Positions 1 to 7,792 of a stretch of 41,960 nt of DNA are shown one piece after another; within the stretch, counting starts at the first letter, position 1, and each line of letters opens with the position of its first letter. The DNA is from an uncultured archaeon. Lineage in GTDB: Archaea; Thermoproteota; Bathyarchaeia; TCS64. The notes below the pieces were generated by a model. It saw only the letters and a list, made by a program, of their open reading frames with translations. It was not told the origin of the DNA and did not search any database. The stretch spans positions 1 through 41,960 of the forward strand of contig CALIUM010000020.1 in assembly GCA_938048735.1 (NCBI GenBank), read 5' to 3'. The translations under genes and the position numbers were made by a program.

Positions 1-167
1 CTGCTCTCGGGAGCCTCATTGGCGGCCAAAACAACGCCCTCGGGTGAGGCGACGCCGGCGATCGGAGCCCCCCTCTTCACAAGCTCCAACGCATACTCAA
101 CCTGATACAGGCGGCCCTCAGGCGAGAAGATCGTAATAGCCTCATCATAGTCCCTTGGGGAGAGCAT
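1..167 (-). CDS. psmA: Proteasome subunit alpha (N-terminal part, cut by window edge)
   Basis: Seen: a minus-strand frame opening at ATG 167 and running off the left edge, giving about 55 residues. It starts [20 protein letters not shown] and continues [13 protein letters not shown] and [11 protein letters not shown]. The YD.AIT.FSP.GRL.QVEYA signature is the N-terminal H0 helix and first strand of archaeal 20S proteasome alpha subunits, which form the outer rings and the substrate gate of the cytosolic protease. A TATA-like box at 206-215 lies about 40 nt upstream. The rest of the protein, and any proteasome neighbours, are outside the window. Identification is firm despite the truncation. 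Confidence 0.93.
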   Translation of the reverse strand, partial: MLSPRDYDEAITIFSPEGRLYQVEYALELVKRGAPIAGVASPEGVVLAANEAPES

Positions 168-205
168 CCTATTCAGCCCCTTGGTCTAATATCGATGATG
201 TGAGC

Positions 206-215
206 CTATATAAAC
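206..215 (-). promoter_or_regulatory. TATA box of psmA
   Basis: Read on the minus strand this is GTTTATATAG, an archaeal TATA-box match about 40 nt before the psmA ATG at 167. It implies a short leader. No other element is obvious in the 168-271 gap. Confidence 0.5.
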
Positions 216-271
216 CTCTTTAAGGATAGTCATTGGGGCCAAGATCCCTAGGGAGCCTCCATCTCTGAGGG

Positions 272-520
272 TCATTTCTTGAGGGCTTGTATGGCTTCCT
301 TTGTGGCGGCCCATCTCCCATCCATCGGCTTAACTGCCTTCCTCTCCTCTAGGATGGCGAGGTGCTCGGCTGCGAGCACGTGAGCCAGGTCGCGTTCAAT
401 TCCAGCCCTTTCAGCTAGGTGATCCACTATCTCCTGGAAAGTCCTAGGCTCTATGCAGAATCGGATTATGGTCCTCCTATAATAGTGTTGAAGCAGCTCC
501 CTAAGCTCCTTTGAACCCAT
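272..520 (-). CDS. Small winged-helix-like protein, paralogous to the one at 25715-25957
   Basis: An 82-residue protein with predicted helices and a C-terminal beta-hairpin-like stretch (MDGRWAATKEAIQAL), the usual layout of a compact winged helix. Residues 20-30 (RFCIEPRTFQEI) match in spacing the segment SFCLEPKSWNDI of the 25715-25957 protein, so I read them as paralogues of one archaeal family of single-domain putative transcription regulators. The start is ATG 520; a TATA-like AT-rich element at 536-551 is 20-30 nt upstream, suggesting a very short leader. It lies alone between psmA and tiaS on the same strand. The target is unknown. Confidence 0.7.
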   Translation of the reverse strand: MGSKELRELLQHYYRRTIIRFCIEPRTFQEIVDHLAERAGIERDLAHVLAAEHLAILEERKAVKPMDGRWAATKEAIQALKK

Positions 521-592
521 CGATTTGAATTATTATCTTTATAGAAAAATCTTCTCCAAAAGCCTGTTTCAATCTTAAGGCTCCCGATATCA

Positions 593-1921
593 TTAGGGCC
601 AGTGCCAAGGCTGGTGAAGCTTTATGGGTTGGTTGGGTCTCTTCTCCCTTCCATATCTCTGGAGGGGTTTTGTGAGGTGCCTCATAGCTCTCGGGGGTGG
701 AAGGTAAACCCCTGGTTTTAGATCTCTCTCCAATCTAACAGCCCTTTTTCTCAGGCCTCGATCCTTGAAATCGCATCTCCTGCATCTGAATCCTTTCCCT
801 CTTCCCATGGACTCCATGCTACCCCCGCATACTGGGCAGGCGGGGTTGAGGAGGAGTATCAAATCCTTCAGCCTCAGGATCTCGAGTTTCTCTAGGTTTA
901 TGGTCAAACCTGTTATGCCATCCCCCTCCCTCACCCCTCCGGAGGCCCTCACCTCGTCTCCTGGGATAAGGCTTCTAACGACCTCCCTGAACCTCCCCGT
1001 TGGCTCATAGGCTGCGCACTCGACCCTGCCAGTTCCATCCTCCAAGGTGAAGATCATATGGCCTCCTGGTATCACCCTCGGAGGGCTGGAGACCACTCCA
1101 GATACCACCACCGGGGTGTGGGGCCTTAGATCCGAGATCCTCGAAACACCTCCTAGGTGGGCGTCGGTTCCCTGATTTGTCCTGAAGATGACCCACCTCT
1201 CGATGGGCTCCTCCGCCTCTATCATCATCCCAGCCCTGTGAACAGCCTCAGGGGACTCCCCCCTAACCCCGAATAGAACCGGATCCGGGCCGTGGGGGGC
1301 TATCAATGGGCGGAGGGTCTCCGGGTCGAGATTGTTGAAGGTCTCCGAGCCCATCACATGGTCCATCTCGAGGATGGAGGATAGGCTGAGCCTCCTGGGT
1401 CTCCCACGGTTCTCGGGCCTCCTGTAAGCCAGGAGCTCGTAGGTGTGGTCCCCCTCGAGTTGGTTTCCAACAGCAGCGAGGGCCCCTATCAGCCCCCTCA
1501 TCCCCTTATATCCCAAGGCCATGGCGCAGTGCCTCTCGATCAGGGATTTCGCGTATTCCAGTGAGACAAGGCCATGGACCGCCTCCTCGGCGAAGAGCTT
1601 CAGGGCCTCGGGGACATCCCCTATGTGGAAGACTATGCCCGGCTCCGTCTTCACATCCTCGAACCACCCATTCTCCTCCACCACATCCATGACGCATCCC
1701 ACTATCAAATCCTCCATCGACTGGTCAGCCTCAACCCTAAGGCAGACAGCCCCATTCCCCCTCGTCTTCCAAGGGACATTCGGGTTAAGCCTCACGAGGT
1801 TGGGATAGTCGATGAACCTTACACCCAGGTTTATGAGCCTCTCGACCAGTAATGCCGCGATGTAGGTGGTGCAGCCGCCCTCCAAGGAGTCGGTGTCATC
1901 TATCCCTATATGAAGGATCAA
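593..1921 (-). CDS. tiaS: tRNA(Ile2) 2-agmatinylcytidine synthetase TiaS
   Basis: TiaS attaches agmatine to C34 of tRNA-Ile(CAU) using ATP, so that the tRNA reads AUA. Seen: the N-terminal signature IGIDDTDSLEGGCTTY, a central part containing GDHTYELLAYR, an OB-fold-like stretch (TPVVVSGVVSSPPRVIPGG) and a C-terminal zinc ribbon (CPVCGG then CRRC). This matches the TCKD-FLD-OB-Zn order of the family. The frame is open to 2011, but I place the start at TTG 1921, giving MILHIGIDDTDS and 442 aa, the usual length. ATG 1954 overlaps the TATA element at 1953-1968 and would put it inside the gene. The gene is transcribed divergently from the HTH-CBS regulator at 2099. Confidence 0.93.
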   Translation of the reverse strand: MILHIGIDDTDSLEGGCTTYIAALLVERLINLGVRFIDYPNLVRLNPNVPWKTRGNGAVCLRVEADQSMEDLIVGCVMDVVEENGWFEDVKTEPGIVFHIGDVPEALKLFAEEAVHGLVSLEYAKSLIERHCAMALGYKGMRGLIGALAAVGNQLEGDHTYELLAYRRPENRGRPRRLSLSSILEMDHVMGSETFNNLDPETLRPLIAPHGPDPVLFGVRGESPEAVHRAGMMIEAEEPIERWVIFRTNQGTDAHLGGVSRISDLRPHTPVVVSGVVSSPPRVIPGGHMIFTLEDGTGRVECAAYEPTGRFREVVRSLIPGDEVRASGGVREGDGITGLTINLEKLEILRLKDLILLLNPACPVCGGSMESMGRGKGFRCRRCDFKDRGLRKRAVRLERDLKPGVYLPPPRAMRHLTKPLQRYGREKRPNQPIKLHQPWHWP

Positions 1922-1952
1922 AGGGGACCAAACTAAAGGAGGGCGGGGAAGC

Positions 1953-1968
1953 ATAAATAATATTAAAT
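1953..1968 (-). promoter_or_regulatory. TATA element of tiaS
   Basis: AT-only stretch reading ATTTAATATTATTTAT on the minus strand, centred about 36 nt before TTG 1921. Its position argues for TTG 1921 over the upstream in-frame starts at 1954 and 2011. Confidence 0.5.
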
Positions 1969-2029
1969 GGATGTGAGCCCCTCCCAGCTGGCCCCCTTCG
2001 ATACCCTCCATGGAGATTCTCAGTGGATG

Positions 2030-2073
2030 CGAAAAGGAATATTAATTCATAAATTTCATTCCGAAAGGAATAT
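2030..2073 (+). promoter_or_regulatory. Promoter/operator region of the HTH-CBS gene with repeated CGAAAGGAATAT motif
   Basis: Two near-identical copies, CGAAAAGGAATAT at 2030-2042 and CGAAAGGAATAT at 2062-2073, are 32 bp apart (about three helical turns). The second is half of a palindrome, ATTCC-GAAA-GGAAT (2058-2071). Between them is a TATA-like TTCATAAATTTC (2045-2056), correctly placed for the ATG at 2099. I infer an operator flanking the TATA box, plausibly for autoregulation by the adjacent XRE-type protein. Confidence 0.4.
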
Positions 2074-2098
2074 CTCTAGCCACAACTCCCTGGTAATA

Positions 2099-2656
2099 AT
2101 GCTACCTGAGCTCGACGCCATAGCCGCTAGGAGGAAGAGGCTCGGCCTCACCCAGTCTAAGCTCGCCGAGCTCACGGGGGTGAGCCAGTCATACATAGCC
2201 AAGCTGGAGTCGAGGAGGATCGAGCCCTCATATAGGAGGATCAAGGCCATCTTGGAGGTGCTGGAGAGCCTTGAACAGAGGAGCGAGATGAGGGCCTCCG
2301 AGGTCATGACCCAAGATGTTGTCAGCGTCCAGGTCAACGACCCGGTCCAGAAGGCGGTCGACCTCATGAGATCCCATGGATTCTCCCAGCTCCCAGTTCT
2401 AGACGGGGATAAGCCCGTAGGCAGCATATCCGAGAGGACCATAATAGAGAGGATGATATATGGAGAGGATAGGGGAACCATCCCAAGGAGGCCCGTATCC
2501 GAGGTCATGGATGAGGCCTTCCCCCAGGTAGGTGAGGACGCACCCATATCGCTACTAACAAGCCTCTTAAGGGTCTACCCAGCCATCCTGGTCTCAAGGA
2601 GGGGGAAGATGATCGGGATTGTCACCAAGGCAGATCTTTTAAAGACCCTAGGATGA
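2099..2656 (+). CDS. HTH (XRE-type) transcription regulator with two CBS domains
   Basis: A 185-aa protein. Residues 1-55 are a Cro/C1-type helix-turn-helix (RRKRLGLTQSKLAELTGVSQ then SYIAKLESRRIEPSYRRI). Residues 65-185 are a CBS pair beginning RASEVMTQDVVSVQVNDPV and PVSEVMDEAFPQV. CBS pairs usually bind adenine nucleotides or other adenosyl ligands, so this is probably a ligand-responsive cytosolic DNA-binding protein; the architecture is common in archaea. The frame is open from 1967, but the first 44 codons carry promoter-like DNA and no family similarity, so ATG 2099 (MLPELDAIAARRKRLGLTQ) is chosen. Target genes are unknown; repeats at 2030-2073 suggest autoregulation. Confidence 0.88.
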   Translation: MLPELDAIAARRKRLGLTQSKLAELTGVSQSYIAKLESRRIEPSYRRIKAILEVLESLEQRSEMRASEVMTQDVVSVQVNDPVQKAVDLMRSHGFSQLPVLDGDKPVGSISERTIIERMIYGEDRGTIPRRPVSEVMDEAFPQVGEDAPISLLTSLLRVYPAILVSRRGKMIGIVTKADLLKTLG

Positions 2657-2720
2657 CAGTGGAAAGGCCCTTAGATTATCCCTCCCCCTCAATTCTTGAA
2701 AACTAATTCGATAAACTTAA

Positions 2721-2749
2721 GTTTAATTACGATTGTTTAAATTACGATT
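2721..2749. repeat. Tandem imperfect repeat in convergent intergenic region
   Basis: GTTTAATTACGATT (2721-2734) is followed directly by GTTTAAATTACGATT (2735-2749). It lies in the AT-rich gap (2657-2857) between convergent genes, so it is not a promoter for either. It may be a polymerase-slippage duplication or part of a terminator region. Confidence 0.5.
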
Positions 2750-2857
2750 TAAAGAAAATCTATAGCCTCACTTAATCGTATTTAGACATTTATGTAAATA
2801 TGTTTGTGATTCATGATTCTAAGTCATTTAAGCCTTGATGGATTCTATTCGTCGATC

Positions 2858-3091
2858 TCACACGACGATCATAGTTAATGTGGATCGAACCTTATCAAGC
2901 CGCCTGATCTTCCAGCTTATAACATCCTTGAGCTCCTGCATGGTCTCGGTCTCAACCCGGGCTATGATGTCGTAGACGCCGTAGACCATGTGGGCCTCCT
3001 TGACCTCGGGTATCTCCTTCAACTCCTTCAAGACATCGCTCTCAGCTCCAATCTCGGCATTTATTAGGACGAAGGCTGTGGCCAATCTCAA
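2858..3091 (-). CDS. Stand-alone Lrp/AsnC ligand-binding (RAM) domain protein
   Basis: A 77-aa protein that is only the C-terminal ligand-binding domain of Lrp/AsnC regulators, without the DNA-binding half. Seen: N-terminal strand ATAFVLINAEIG, then ELKEIPEVKEAHMVYGVYD and DIIARVETETMQELK, with a terminal strand STLTMIVV. This is the beta-alpha-beta-beta-alpha-beta pattern and GxYD-like turn of the family. Such proteins (SraA-like) oligomerise and bind amino acids, and may modulate full-length Lrp proteins. ATG 3091 is the only sensible start and gives the typical length of 75-80 aa. It is monocistronic, with the Nnr gene divergent. Confidence 0.88.
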   Translation of the reverse strand: MRLATAFVLINAEIGAESDVLKELKEIPEVKEAHMVYGVYDIIARVETETMQELKDVISWKIRRLDKVRSTLTMIVV

Positions 3092-3225
3092 CCCACCCCC
3101 ACTTAATTTGATTAACCAGATACTTAAAATTTGTCTCTTTCAGCCCCTTCAAGCCTCCACCGGTGTTGGTTTATGATCCCGCGAGAGGCTTAATATCCAG
3201 TTTCCCCCTAGGATAGTGATCGATA

Positions 3226-4746
3226 TTGCTCCTCGACGGAGAGCTCACCTCCAGGGAATTCAGGGCCTTGGACATGAACGCGGAGTACCTCGGGGTCTCC
3301 CCCCTCCAGTTGATGGAGAACGCGGGCAGGGCGGTGGCCGATGCCGTCATGGAGAGGTTCAAACCAGGATGCCGGGTCATAGTCGTATGTGGACCTGGGG
3401 GGAACGGGGGGGATGGACTCGTGGCTGCGAGGCATCTCGCGGGGGCCGGCTATAAGGTCGAGGTCCTATTGGTATTGACCCCAGGAGGGATAAGAAGCGA
3501 GGAGGCCCGGGCAAACCTGGAATCTATCAGGAGGATGAGGTCTACAGTGAGGGTAAGGGAGGTTTACAGCTCATCCCAGCTCGGGGAGCTAGAAGGGGAC
3601 GTGATCTTGGACGCCTTACTTGGAACGGGGGTTAGGGGTCCCCTCTCATCCCCCTTTCTGGAGGCTGTCCAGGCCATGAACAGGTCCAATGGGTATAAGG
3701 TCGCCGTCGACGTCCCATCAGGGATGGACTCGGACACCGGAGCAGCCCTGGGAGAGGCGCTCAGGGCCGACCTGACGGTGACATTCCATAAACCCAAGAA
3801 GGGATTCAAGAAGGGGAAGGAGTTCCTAGGGGAGCTGAGGGTCAGCCCCATCGGGATCCCCCCTGAGGCAGAGCTCTTCGCCGGGCCGGGGGATGTCTAC
3901 CTAGCCACCAGGAGCCGGCCCCCCGAGTCCAAGAAGGGGGACTTCGGATATCTCCTGGTTGTGGGGGGGAGCGAGACATACTCTGGGGCCCCAGCCCTCA
4001 CAGCCCTAGGGGCGTACTCCGTGGGGGTCGACCTGGTATACGTCGCAGCCCCTGAGACGGCCGCCTCTATAATAGCGGGCTTCTCCCCCGCCCTGGTCAC
4101 CATCAAGCTGAGGGGGAGCCACCTCTCACCGAGGGGTCTCGAGGAGTTCAGGCCTCTCCTCGAGAGGGTTGAAGCCGTCGCCGTCGGGCCCGGCTTGGGC
4201 CTCCATGAGGATACCTTGAGGGCCGTAGAGACCCTGCTCGGATGGGCTGAGGAGCTTGGGCTGCCCCTCCTACTGGACGCCGATGCGATAAAGGCATACT
4301 CCAAGATGGAGCGGAGGATCAGGACGCCCACGGTGTTAACCCCCCACTCCGGGGAGTTCAAGACCCTAACCGGCAGGGAGGCGCCAGCGGATATATGGGA
4401 GAGGGGGAGGATCGTGGAGGAGGAGGCTAGGAGGCTTGGGGTGGTCCTCCTCCTCAAGGGGAACATCGACGTGATCAGCGATGGCCTTCACACACGCTAC
4501 AACCTAACCGGAAACCCGGGGATGACCGTCGGAGGGACCGGCGATGTCCTCTCGGGCGTCGTCTCAGGCCTGATGGCCATGGGGTGCGACCCCTATGAGG
4601 CGGCGGTAGCAGGGGCGTTCATAAACGGGGCTGCTGGAGATAAAGTATACGAGGAGAAGGGGTTCCACATACTGCCAACAGACCTGTTGGGGAAGATCCC
4701 GATGGTCATGGAGGAGGCCCTCGCCGGGAAACTCAAGGCCAAGTGA
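3226..4746 (+). CDS. nnr: Bifunctional NAD(P)H-hydrate repair enzyme Nnr (epimerase + ADP-dependent dehydratase)
   Basis: Repairs hydrated NADH/NADPH. Residues 1-215 are the YjeF N-terminal epimerase domain: SREFRALDMNAEYLG, LMENAGRAVADAV, VVCGPGGNGGDGLVAARHL, DALLGTGVRGPL and VAVDVPSGMDSDTG. Residues 230-500 are the ribokinase-like dehydratase: GDFGYLLVVGGSETYSGAPAL, VAVGPGLG, PTVLTPHSGEFKTLTG and the catalytic NPGMTVGGTGDVLSGVVSG. The 506-aa length matches fused archaeal and bacterial Nnr. The start is TTG 3226 with GGATAGTGAT just upstream; no better start is in frame. The gene stands alone between the Lrp-domain gene (divergent) and the POR operon. Confidence 0.95.
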   Translation: MLLDGELTSREFRALDMNAEYLGVSPLQLMENAGRAVADAVMERFKPGCRVIVVCGPGGNGGDGLVAARHLAGAGYKVEVLLVLTPGGIRSEEARANLESIRRMRSTVRVREVYSSSQLGELEGDVILDALLGTGVRGPLSSPFLEAVQAMNRSNGYKVAVDVPSGMDSDTGAALGEALRADLTVTFHKPKKGFKKGKEFLGELRVSPIGIPPEAELFAGPGDVYLATRSRPPESKKGDFGYLLVVGGSETYSGAPALTALGAYSVGVDLVYVAAPETAASIIAGFSPALVTIKLRGSHLSPRGLEEFRPLLERVEAVAVGPGLGLHEDTLRAVETLLGWAEELGLPLLLDADAIKAYSKMERRIRTPTVLTPHSGEFKTLTGREAPADIWERGRIVEEEARRLGVVLLLKGNIDVISDGLHTRYNLTGNPGMTVGGTGDVLSGVVSGLMAMGCDPYEAAVAGAFINGAAGDKVYEEKGFHILPTDLLGKIPMVMEEALAGKLKAK

Positions 4747-4889
4747 ACAGCGTATATCGCATCTAGAAGGGGCATGGAAGGCATAGAAATGGGGCTGTCA
4801 CCTACCAGAAGAGAGGTCCAGATGGGGGAAAACTTATCAGCTAGTGGGACTGATCAAGTTGAGCCCTCGAAGAAAGAGGGAAATATGGA

Positions 4890-5462
4890 TTGATAGAGGT
4901 TAGGTTCCACGGGATGGGCGGCCAGGGCGCCGTGATGGGGGCCCTAGCGCTCGCGGAGGCCGCCTTGGCCGAGGGGAAGTATGCCCAGAAGATCCCAATA
5001 TATGGCGCCATGAGGAGGGGGGGCGATGTCACTGTCTTCCTCAGGCTCGATGATAAACCCATAAGGAGGACCTGCGGAATCTACGAGCCGGATGCCATAG
5101 TGGTTCTAGACCCAGCCCTCACAGACCTCCCAGAGATCAGGAAGGGGCTGAAGAAAGGGGGGATCGCCATATTAAACGATGTTAGAGACCCGGATCAGGT
5201 GGACCTTGGGGTTGAGCTCTCGAAGGTGGCGACCGTAGACGCGACAGCCATCTCAGCCGAGATCTTCGGGAGGAGGCCCATACCCATAACCAACACGATC
5301 ATGCTGGGAGCCATAAGCAGAGCCACGGGCTGGGTTGGGCTCAAGTCCCTCGAGGAGCCCATCAAGAGGATGTTTCCTGGAAGAACAGGAGAGCTTAACA
5401 TAGAGGCGTGCAGGAGGGGATATGAGAGGGTGAGGGTGCACAGCCATGAGCCAGGTGGTTAG
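4890..5462 (+). CDS. porG: 2-oxoacid:ferredoxin oxidoreductase, gamma subunit (POR/VOR type)
   Basis: First gene of a four-gene operon for a CoA-dependent 2-oxoacid:ferredoxin oxidoreductase. The gamma fold is shown by IEVRFHGMGGQGAVMGALAL, DAIVVLDPAL, GGIAILN and the C-terminal NTIMLGAISRATG. Where pyruvate enzymes usually have FGAERRGAPV, this protein has YGAMRRGGDVTVFLRL, so substrate class (pyruvate, 2-oxoisovalerate or another oxoacid) is not settled. The start is TTG 4890: the nearby ATG at 4886 is out of frame and stops after two codons. The 190-aa length is normal. It overlaps the delta gene by 17 nt, indicating translational coupling. Confidence 0.9.
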   Translation: MIEVRFHGMGGQGAVMGALALAEAALAEGKYAQKIPIYGAMRRGGDVTVFLRLDDKPIRRTCGIYEPDAIVVLDPALTDLPEIRKGLKKGGIAILNDVRDPDQVDLGVELSKVATVDATAISAEIFGRRPIPITNTIMLGAISRATGWVGLKSLEEPIKRMFPGRTGELNIEACRRGYERVRVHSHEPGG

Positions 5463-5655
5463 AGCATTCAGACCCGTCGTGGACAACGACAAATGCATCA
5501 GGTGCGGGAACTGCCAGACCTTCTGCCCAGAGGGAACAGTCCTTCTCACAGGAGAAGGGGTCATCCACGACTACAGGTACTGCACGGGATGCGGGATATG
5601 CGCCAACGAGTGCCCGGTGGGGGCCATAGAGATGGTCAGGGAGGGAACTGGTTGA
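5446..5655 (+). CDS. porD: 2-oxoacid:ferredoxin oxidoreductase, delta subunit (2x[4Fe-4S] ferredoxin)
   Basis: A 69-aa ferredoxin-type subunit with two complete [4Fe-4S] motifs, CIRCGNCQTFCPEG and CTGCGICANECPVG, which carry electrons from the TPP site to external ferredoxin. It starts at ATG 5446 inside the end of the gamma gene. Its TGA stop (5653-5655) overlaps the TTG start of the alpha gene as TTGA. The gamma-delta-alpha-beta order is the common archaeal arrangement with separate subunits, in contrast to the fused gamma-delta of the second enzyme at 37206-38294. Confidence 0.94.
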   Translation: MSQVVRAFRPVVDNDKCIRCGNCQTFCPEGTVLLTGEGVIHDYRYCTGCGICANECPVGAIEMVREGTG

Positions 5656-6845
5656 GCTTCACAAGGATGATGGAGGGGAACGAAGCAGCAGCTTGGGGGG
5701 TGAAGCTGAGCCGCGTCGAGGTGATACCAGTATACCCCATCACCCCCCAGACAGAGCTCATCAGCGCCATAGCCTCTATGATAGCGAGCGGGGAGATGAA
5801 GGCCCAGTACATAAAGGTCGAGGGGGAGCACACGGCCATGGCAGCCGCGATAGGGGCATCAGCGGCGGGAGCGAGGGTCTTCACATCCTCCGCCGCCCAG
5901 GGGATCGTCTACATGGAGGAGGCATTATGGATGCCTCCTGGGATGAGGCTCCCCATCGTGATGTGCATAGTCAACAGGGCCCTGGCTCCCCTCGGGGGGC
6001 TCCGCCCAGACCACAACGACTCCCTCCTCCAGAGGGACACGGGATGGATACAACTCTACTGCGAGAACAGCCAGGAGGTCCTAGACACCATAATCCAGGC
6101 CTACAGGATAGGGGAGGACAAGAGGGTCTACCTACCCGTCGCGGTCTGCTACGACGGCTACTTCGTCTCTGCCACCGCCACGCCAGTCACAGTTCCAGAT
6201 CAGGAGGAGGTAGACCGCTTCCTACCCCCATACAAGCATGAGCTTTACTCCCTCATGCCCGAGGATTACAGGCGCCCCCAGTGGGGGACTAACATAGCCA
6301 AGGCCAGATACGAGGTTCAAAAGGCGATGGAGAGGGCAAAGTGGGTGATAGAGGAGGTGGACAGCGGCTATAAGGCGAGTTTCGGCAGGGGATACGACGG
6401 CCTCCTAGAAGAGTACTCATGCGAGGATGCTGAGGCCGTCCTCATAACTATGGGGTCAATGACGGGAACCGCCAGAGATGTCATAGACGAGATGAGGGGG
6501 GAGGGAAAGAGGATAGGGCTTGTCAAGATGAGGTGCTTCAGGCCCTTCCCCTCAGAGGAGCTGAGGGAGATGGCCAAGAGGTACCACGCGATAGGGGTGG
6601 TGGACAGGAACACGAGCTACGGCTCTGCGGGGGGAGGGATCATAGCTGTGGAGGCAGCCAGGGCCCTATACCCCTTGGATGACAGGCCTCTCCTCCTGGA
6701 CTTCCACGTCGGCCTTGGAGGGAGCGACGTGACGATGCGCCAGATAAGGTACATGGCGGATAGGGTGCTCGAAGCCCTGGATAGGGGGAGGATTGAGGAG
6801 GAGGTAGAGTGGGTGGAGCTCATCGACCTCGGAGAGGTGATGTAA
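5652..6845 (+). CDS. porA: 2-oxoacid:ferredoxin oxidoreductase, alpha subunit
   Basis: The 397-aa alpha subunit contributes to the TPP/substrate pocket. Seen: TRMMEGNEAAAWGVKLS, the canonical YPITPQTE motif at residues 28-35 (threonine at 31), EGEHTAMAAAIGASAAGAR, NRALAPLGG and QRDTGWIQ. The C-terminal half has ITMGSMTGTARDVID and RCFRPFP. The frame is open from 5493, but that stretch reads the delta gene in another frame and is not similar to the family. TTG 5652 overlaps the delta stop as TTGA and gives the normal length; ATG 5667 is an alternative. The intact YPITP motif separates this enzyme from the YPIRP-containing one at 35956-37188. Confidence 0.93.
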   Translation: MSFTRMMEGNEAAAWGVKLSRVEVIPVYPITPQTELISAIASMIASGEMKAQYIKVEGEHTAMAAAIGASAAGARVFTSSAAQGIVYMEEALWMPPGMRLPIVMCIVNRALAPLGGLRPDHNDSLLQRDTGWIQLYCENSQEVLDTIIQAYRIGEDKRVYLPVAVCYDGYFVSATATPVTVPDQEEVDRFLPPYKHELYSLMPEDYRRPQWGTNIAKARYEVQKAMERAKWVIEEVDSGYKASFGRGYDGLLEEYSCEDAEAVLITMGSMTGTARDVIDEMRGEGKRIGLVKMRCFRPFPSEELREMAKRYHAIGVVDRNTSYGSAGGGIIAVEAARALYPLDDRPLLLDFHVGLGGSDVTMRQIRYMADRVLEALDRGRIEEEVEWVELIDLGEVM

Positions 6846-6846
6846 A

Positions 6847-7725
6847 ATGGATAAGGAGAAGATCTTCGAGGAGCACTATAAGAGGAGCCTGATAAGGGCT
6901 GGAACGGCCTGCTGCCCAGGCTGCGGCGGTCCCCTCTTCTGGAGGATGGCCCTAGAGGCGTTGGGGCCTAGGACCATCGTATATGGAGATGGGCCGTGCG
7001 CATACTGCGCCATCAGGAACATCCTCGTCCCCACCTTCGGGATCCACTTCTCCTTCGTGGCGGATGGGGCCACGGGCATAGCAGCTGCCCTAGCTGCGAA
7101 GGGGAGGAATGACATCACCGTAGTATCCTCGGCCGGGGACGGGGCCACCGCCGATATAAGCTTCAATAAGGTCTCAGCAGCCGCCGAGAGGAATGAGAAC
7201 ATCATCCAGATCTGCATCGATAACGAGGCCTACATGAACACGGGGATCCAGAAGAGCGGTTTAACCCCCTTCGGCGCCTGGACCACCACAACCCCGAGGG
7301 GGAAGGAGACGCCGAAGAAGAGGATCCCCATGATCCTAGCCCAGCACAGGATCCCCTATGTCGCGACAGTCTCTGTGGCATATCCAGCTGACCTGAAGGC
7401 TAAGATCGCGAAGGCAAAGGGGATTAGGGGGTTCAAGTACATCCACTCGGTCATACCCTGCCCGACGGGGTGGAGATTCGACCCCGCCAAGAGCGTTGAG
7501 GTGGTCCGCCTGGGGGTTCAGACCTGGGCCTGGCCCCTCTATGAGGTTGAGAACGGCATCATGAGGCTGACGGTGAAGCCGAAGGCTAGGCCCATAGAGG
7601 AGTATCTCATGGCCCAGGGGCGCTTCAGACACCTCACGAGGGAGGAGATAGAGCTCATCCAGAGGGAGGTGGACGAGGAGCGCCAGAGGCTCCTGGAATA
7701 CGATGGGAAGAGCATAATCCATTAA
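6847..7725 (+). CDS. porB: 2-oxoacid:ferredoxin oxidoreductase, beta subunit
   Basis: The 292-aa beta subunit binds TPP and the proximal [4Fe-4S] cluster. Cysteine positions are ACCPGCGG near residue 21, GPCAYC near residue 51 and VIPCPTGW near residue 205, matching the four cluster ligands of POR beta chains. The TPP/Mg motif is seen as SAGDGATADI followed by ICIDNEAYMNTGIQKSG. The ATG at 6847 directly follows the alpha stop. Family-typical C-terminal segments (GRFRHLTREEIELIQ) also occur in the second beta subunit at 34982, so the two enzymes are distant paralogues. It ends the POR operon, 67 bp before the PfkB gene on the same strand. Confidence 0.94.
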   Translation: MDKEKIFEEHYKRSLIRAGTACCPGCGGPLFWRMALEALGPRTIVYGDGPCAYCAIRNILVPTFGIHFSFVADGATGIAAALAAKGRNDITVVSSAGDGATADISFNKVSAAAERNENIIQICIDNEAYMNTGIQKSGLTPFGAWTTTTPRGKETPKKRIPMILAQHRIPYVATVSVAYPADLKAKIAKAKGIRGFKYIHSVIPCPTGWRFDPAKSVEVVRLGVQTWAWPLYEVENGIMRLTVKPKARPIEEYLMAQGRFRHLTREEIELIQREVDEERQRLLEYDGKSIIH

Positions 7726-7792
7726 GCCCTCCCAGGGTCGCGGAGGATCAACCTCAATATCCTCGACCTCGAAGGCAGGCCAGGCTGTCTGG

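Noticed and set aside
1922-2011. N-terminal extension of tiaS to 2011 or 1954
   Set aside because: It would contain the tiaS TATA element and has no family similarity. The conserved IGIDDTDS begins four residues after TTG 1921.
1967-2098. N-terminal extension of the HTH-CBS protein
   Set aside because: The extra 44 codons cover promoter-like AT-rich DNA and repeats. The family N-terminus fits ATG 2099.
5493-5651. Extended alpha-subunit start inside the delta gene
   Set aside because: This stretch is the delta gene read in another frame; TTG 5652 gives the normal alpha length.
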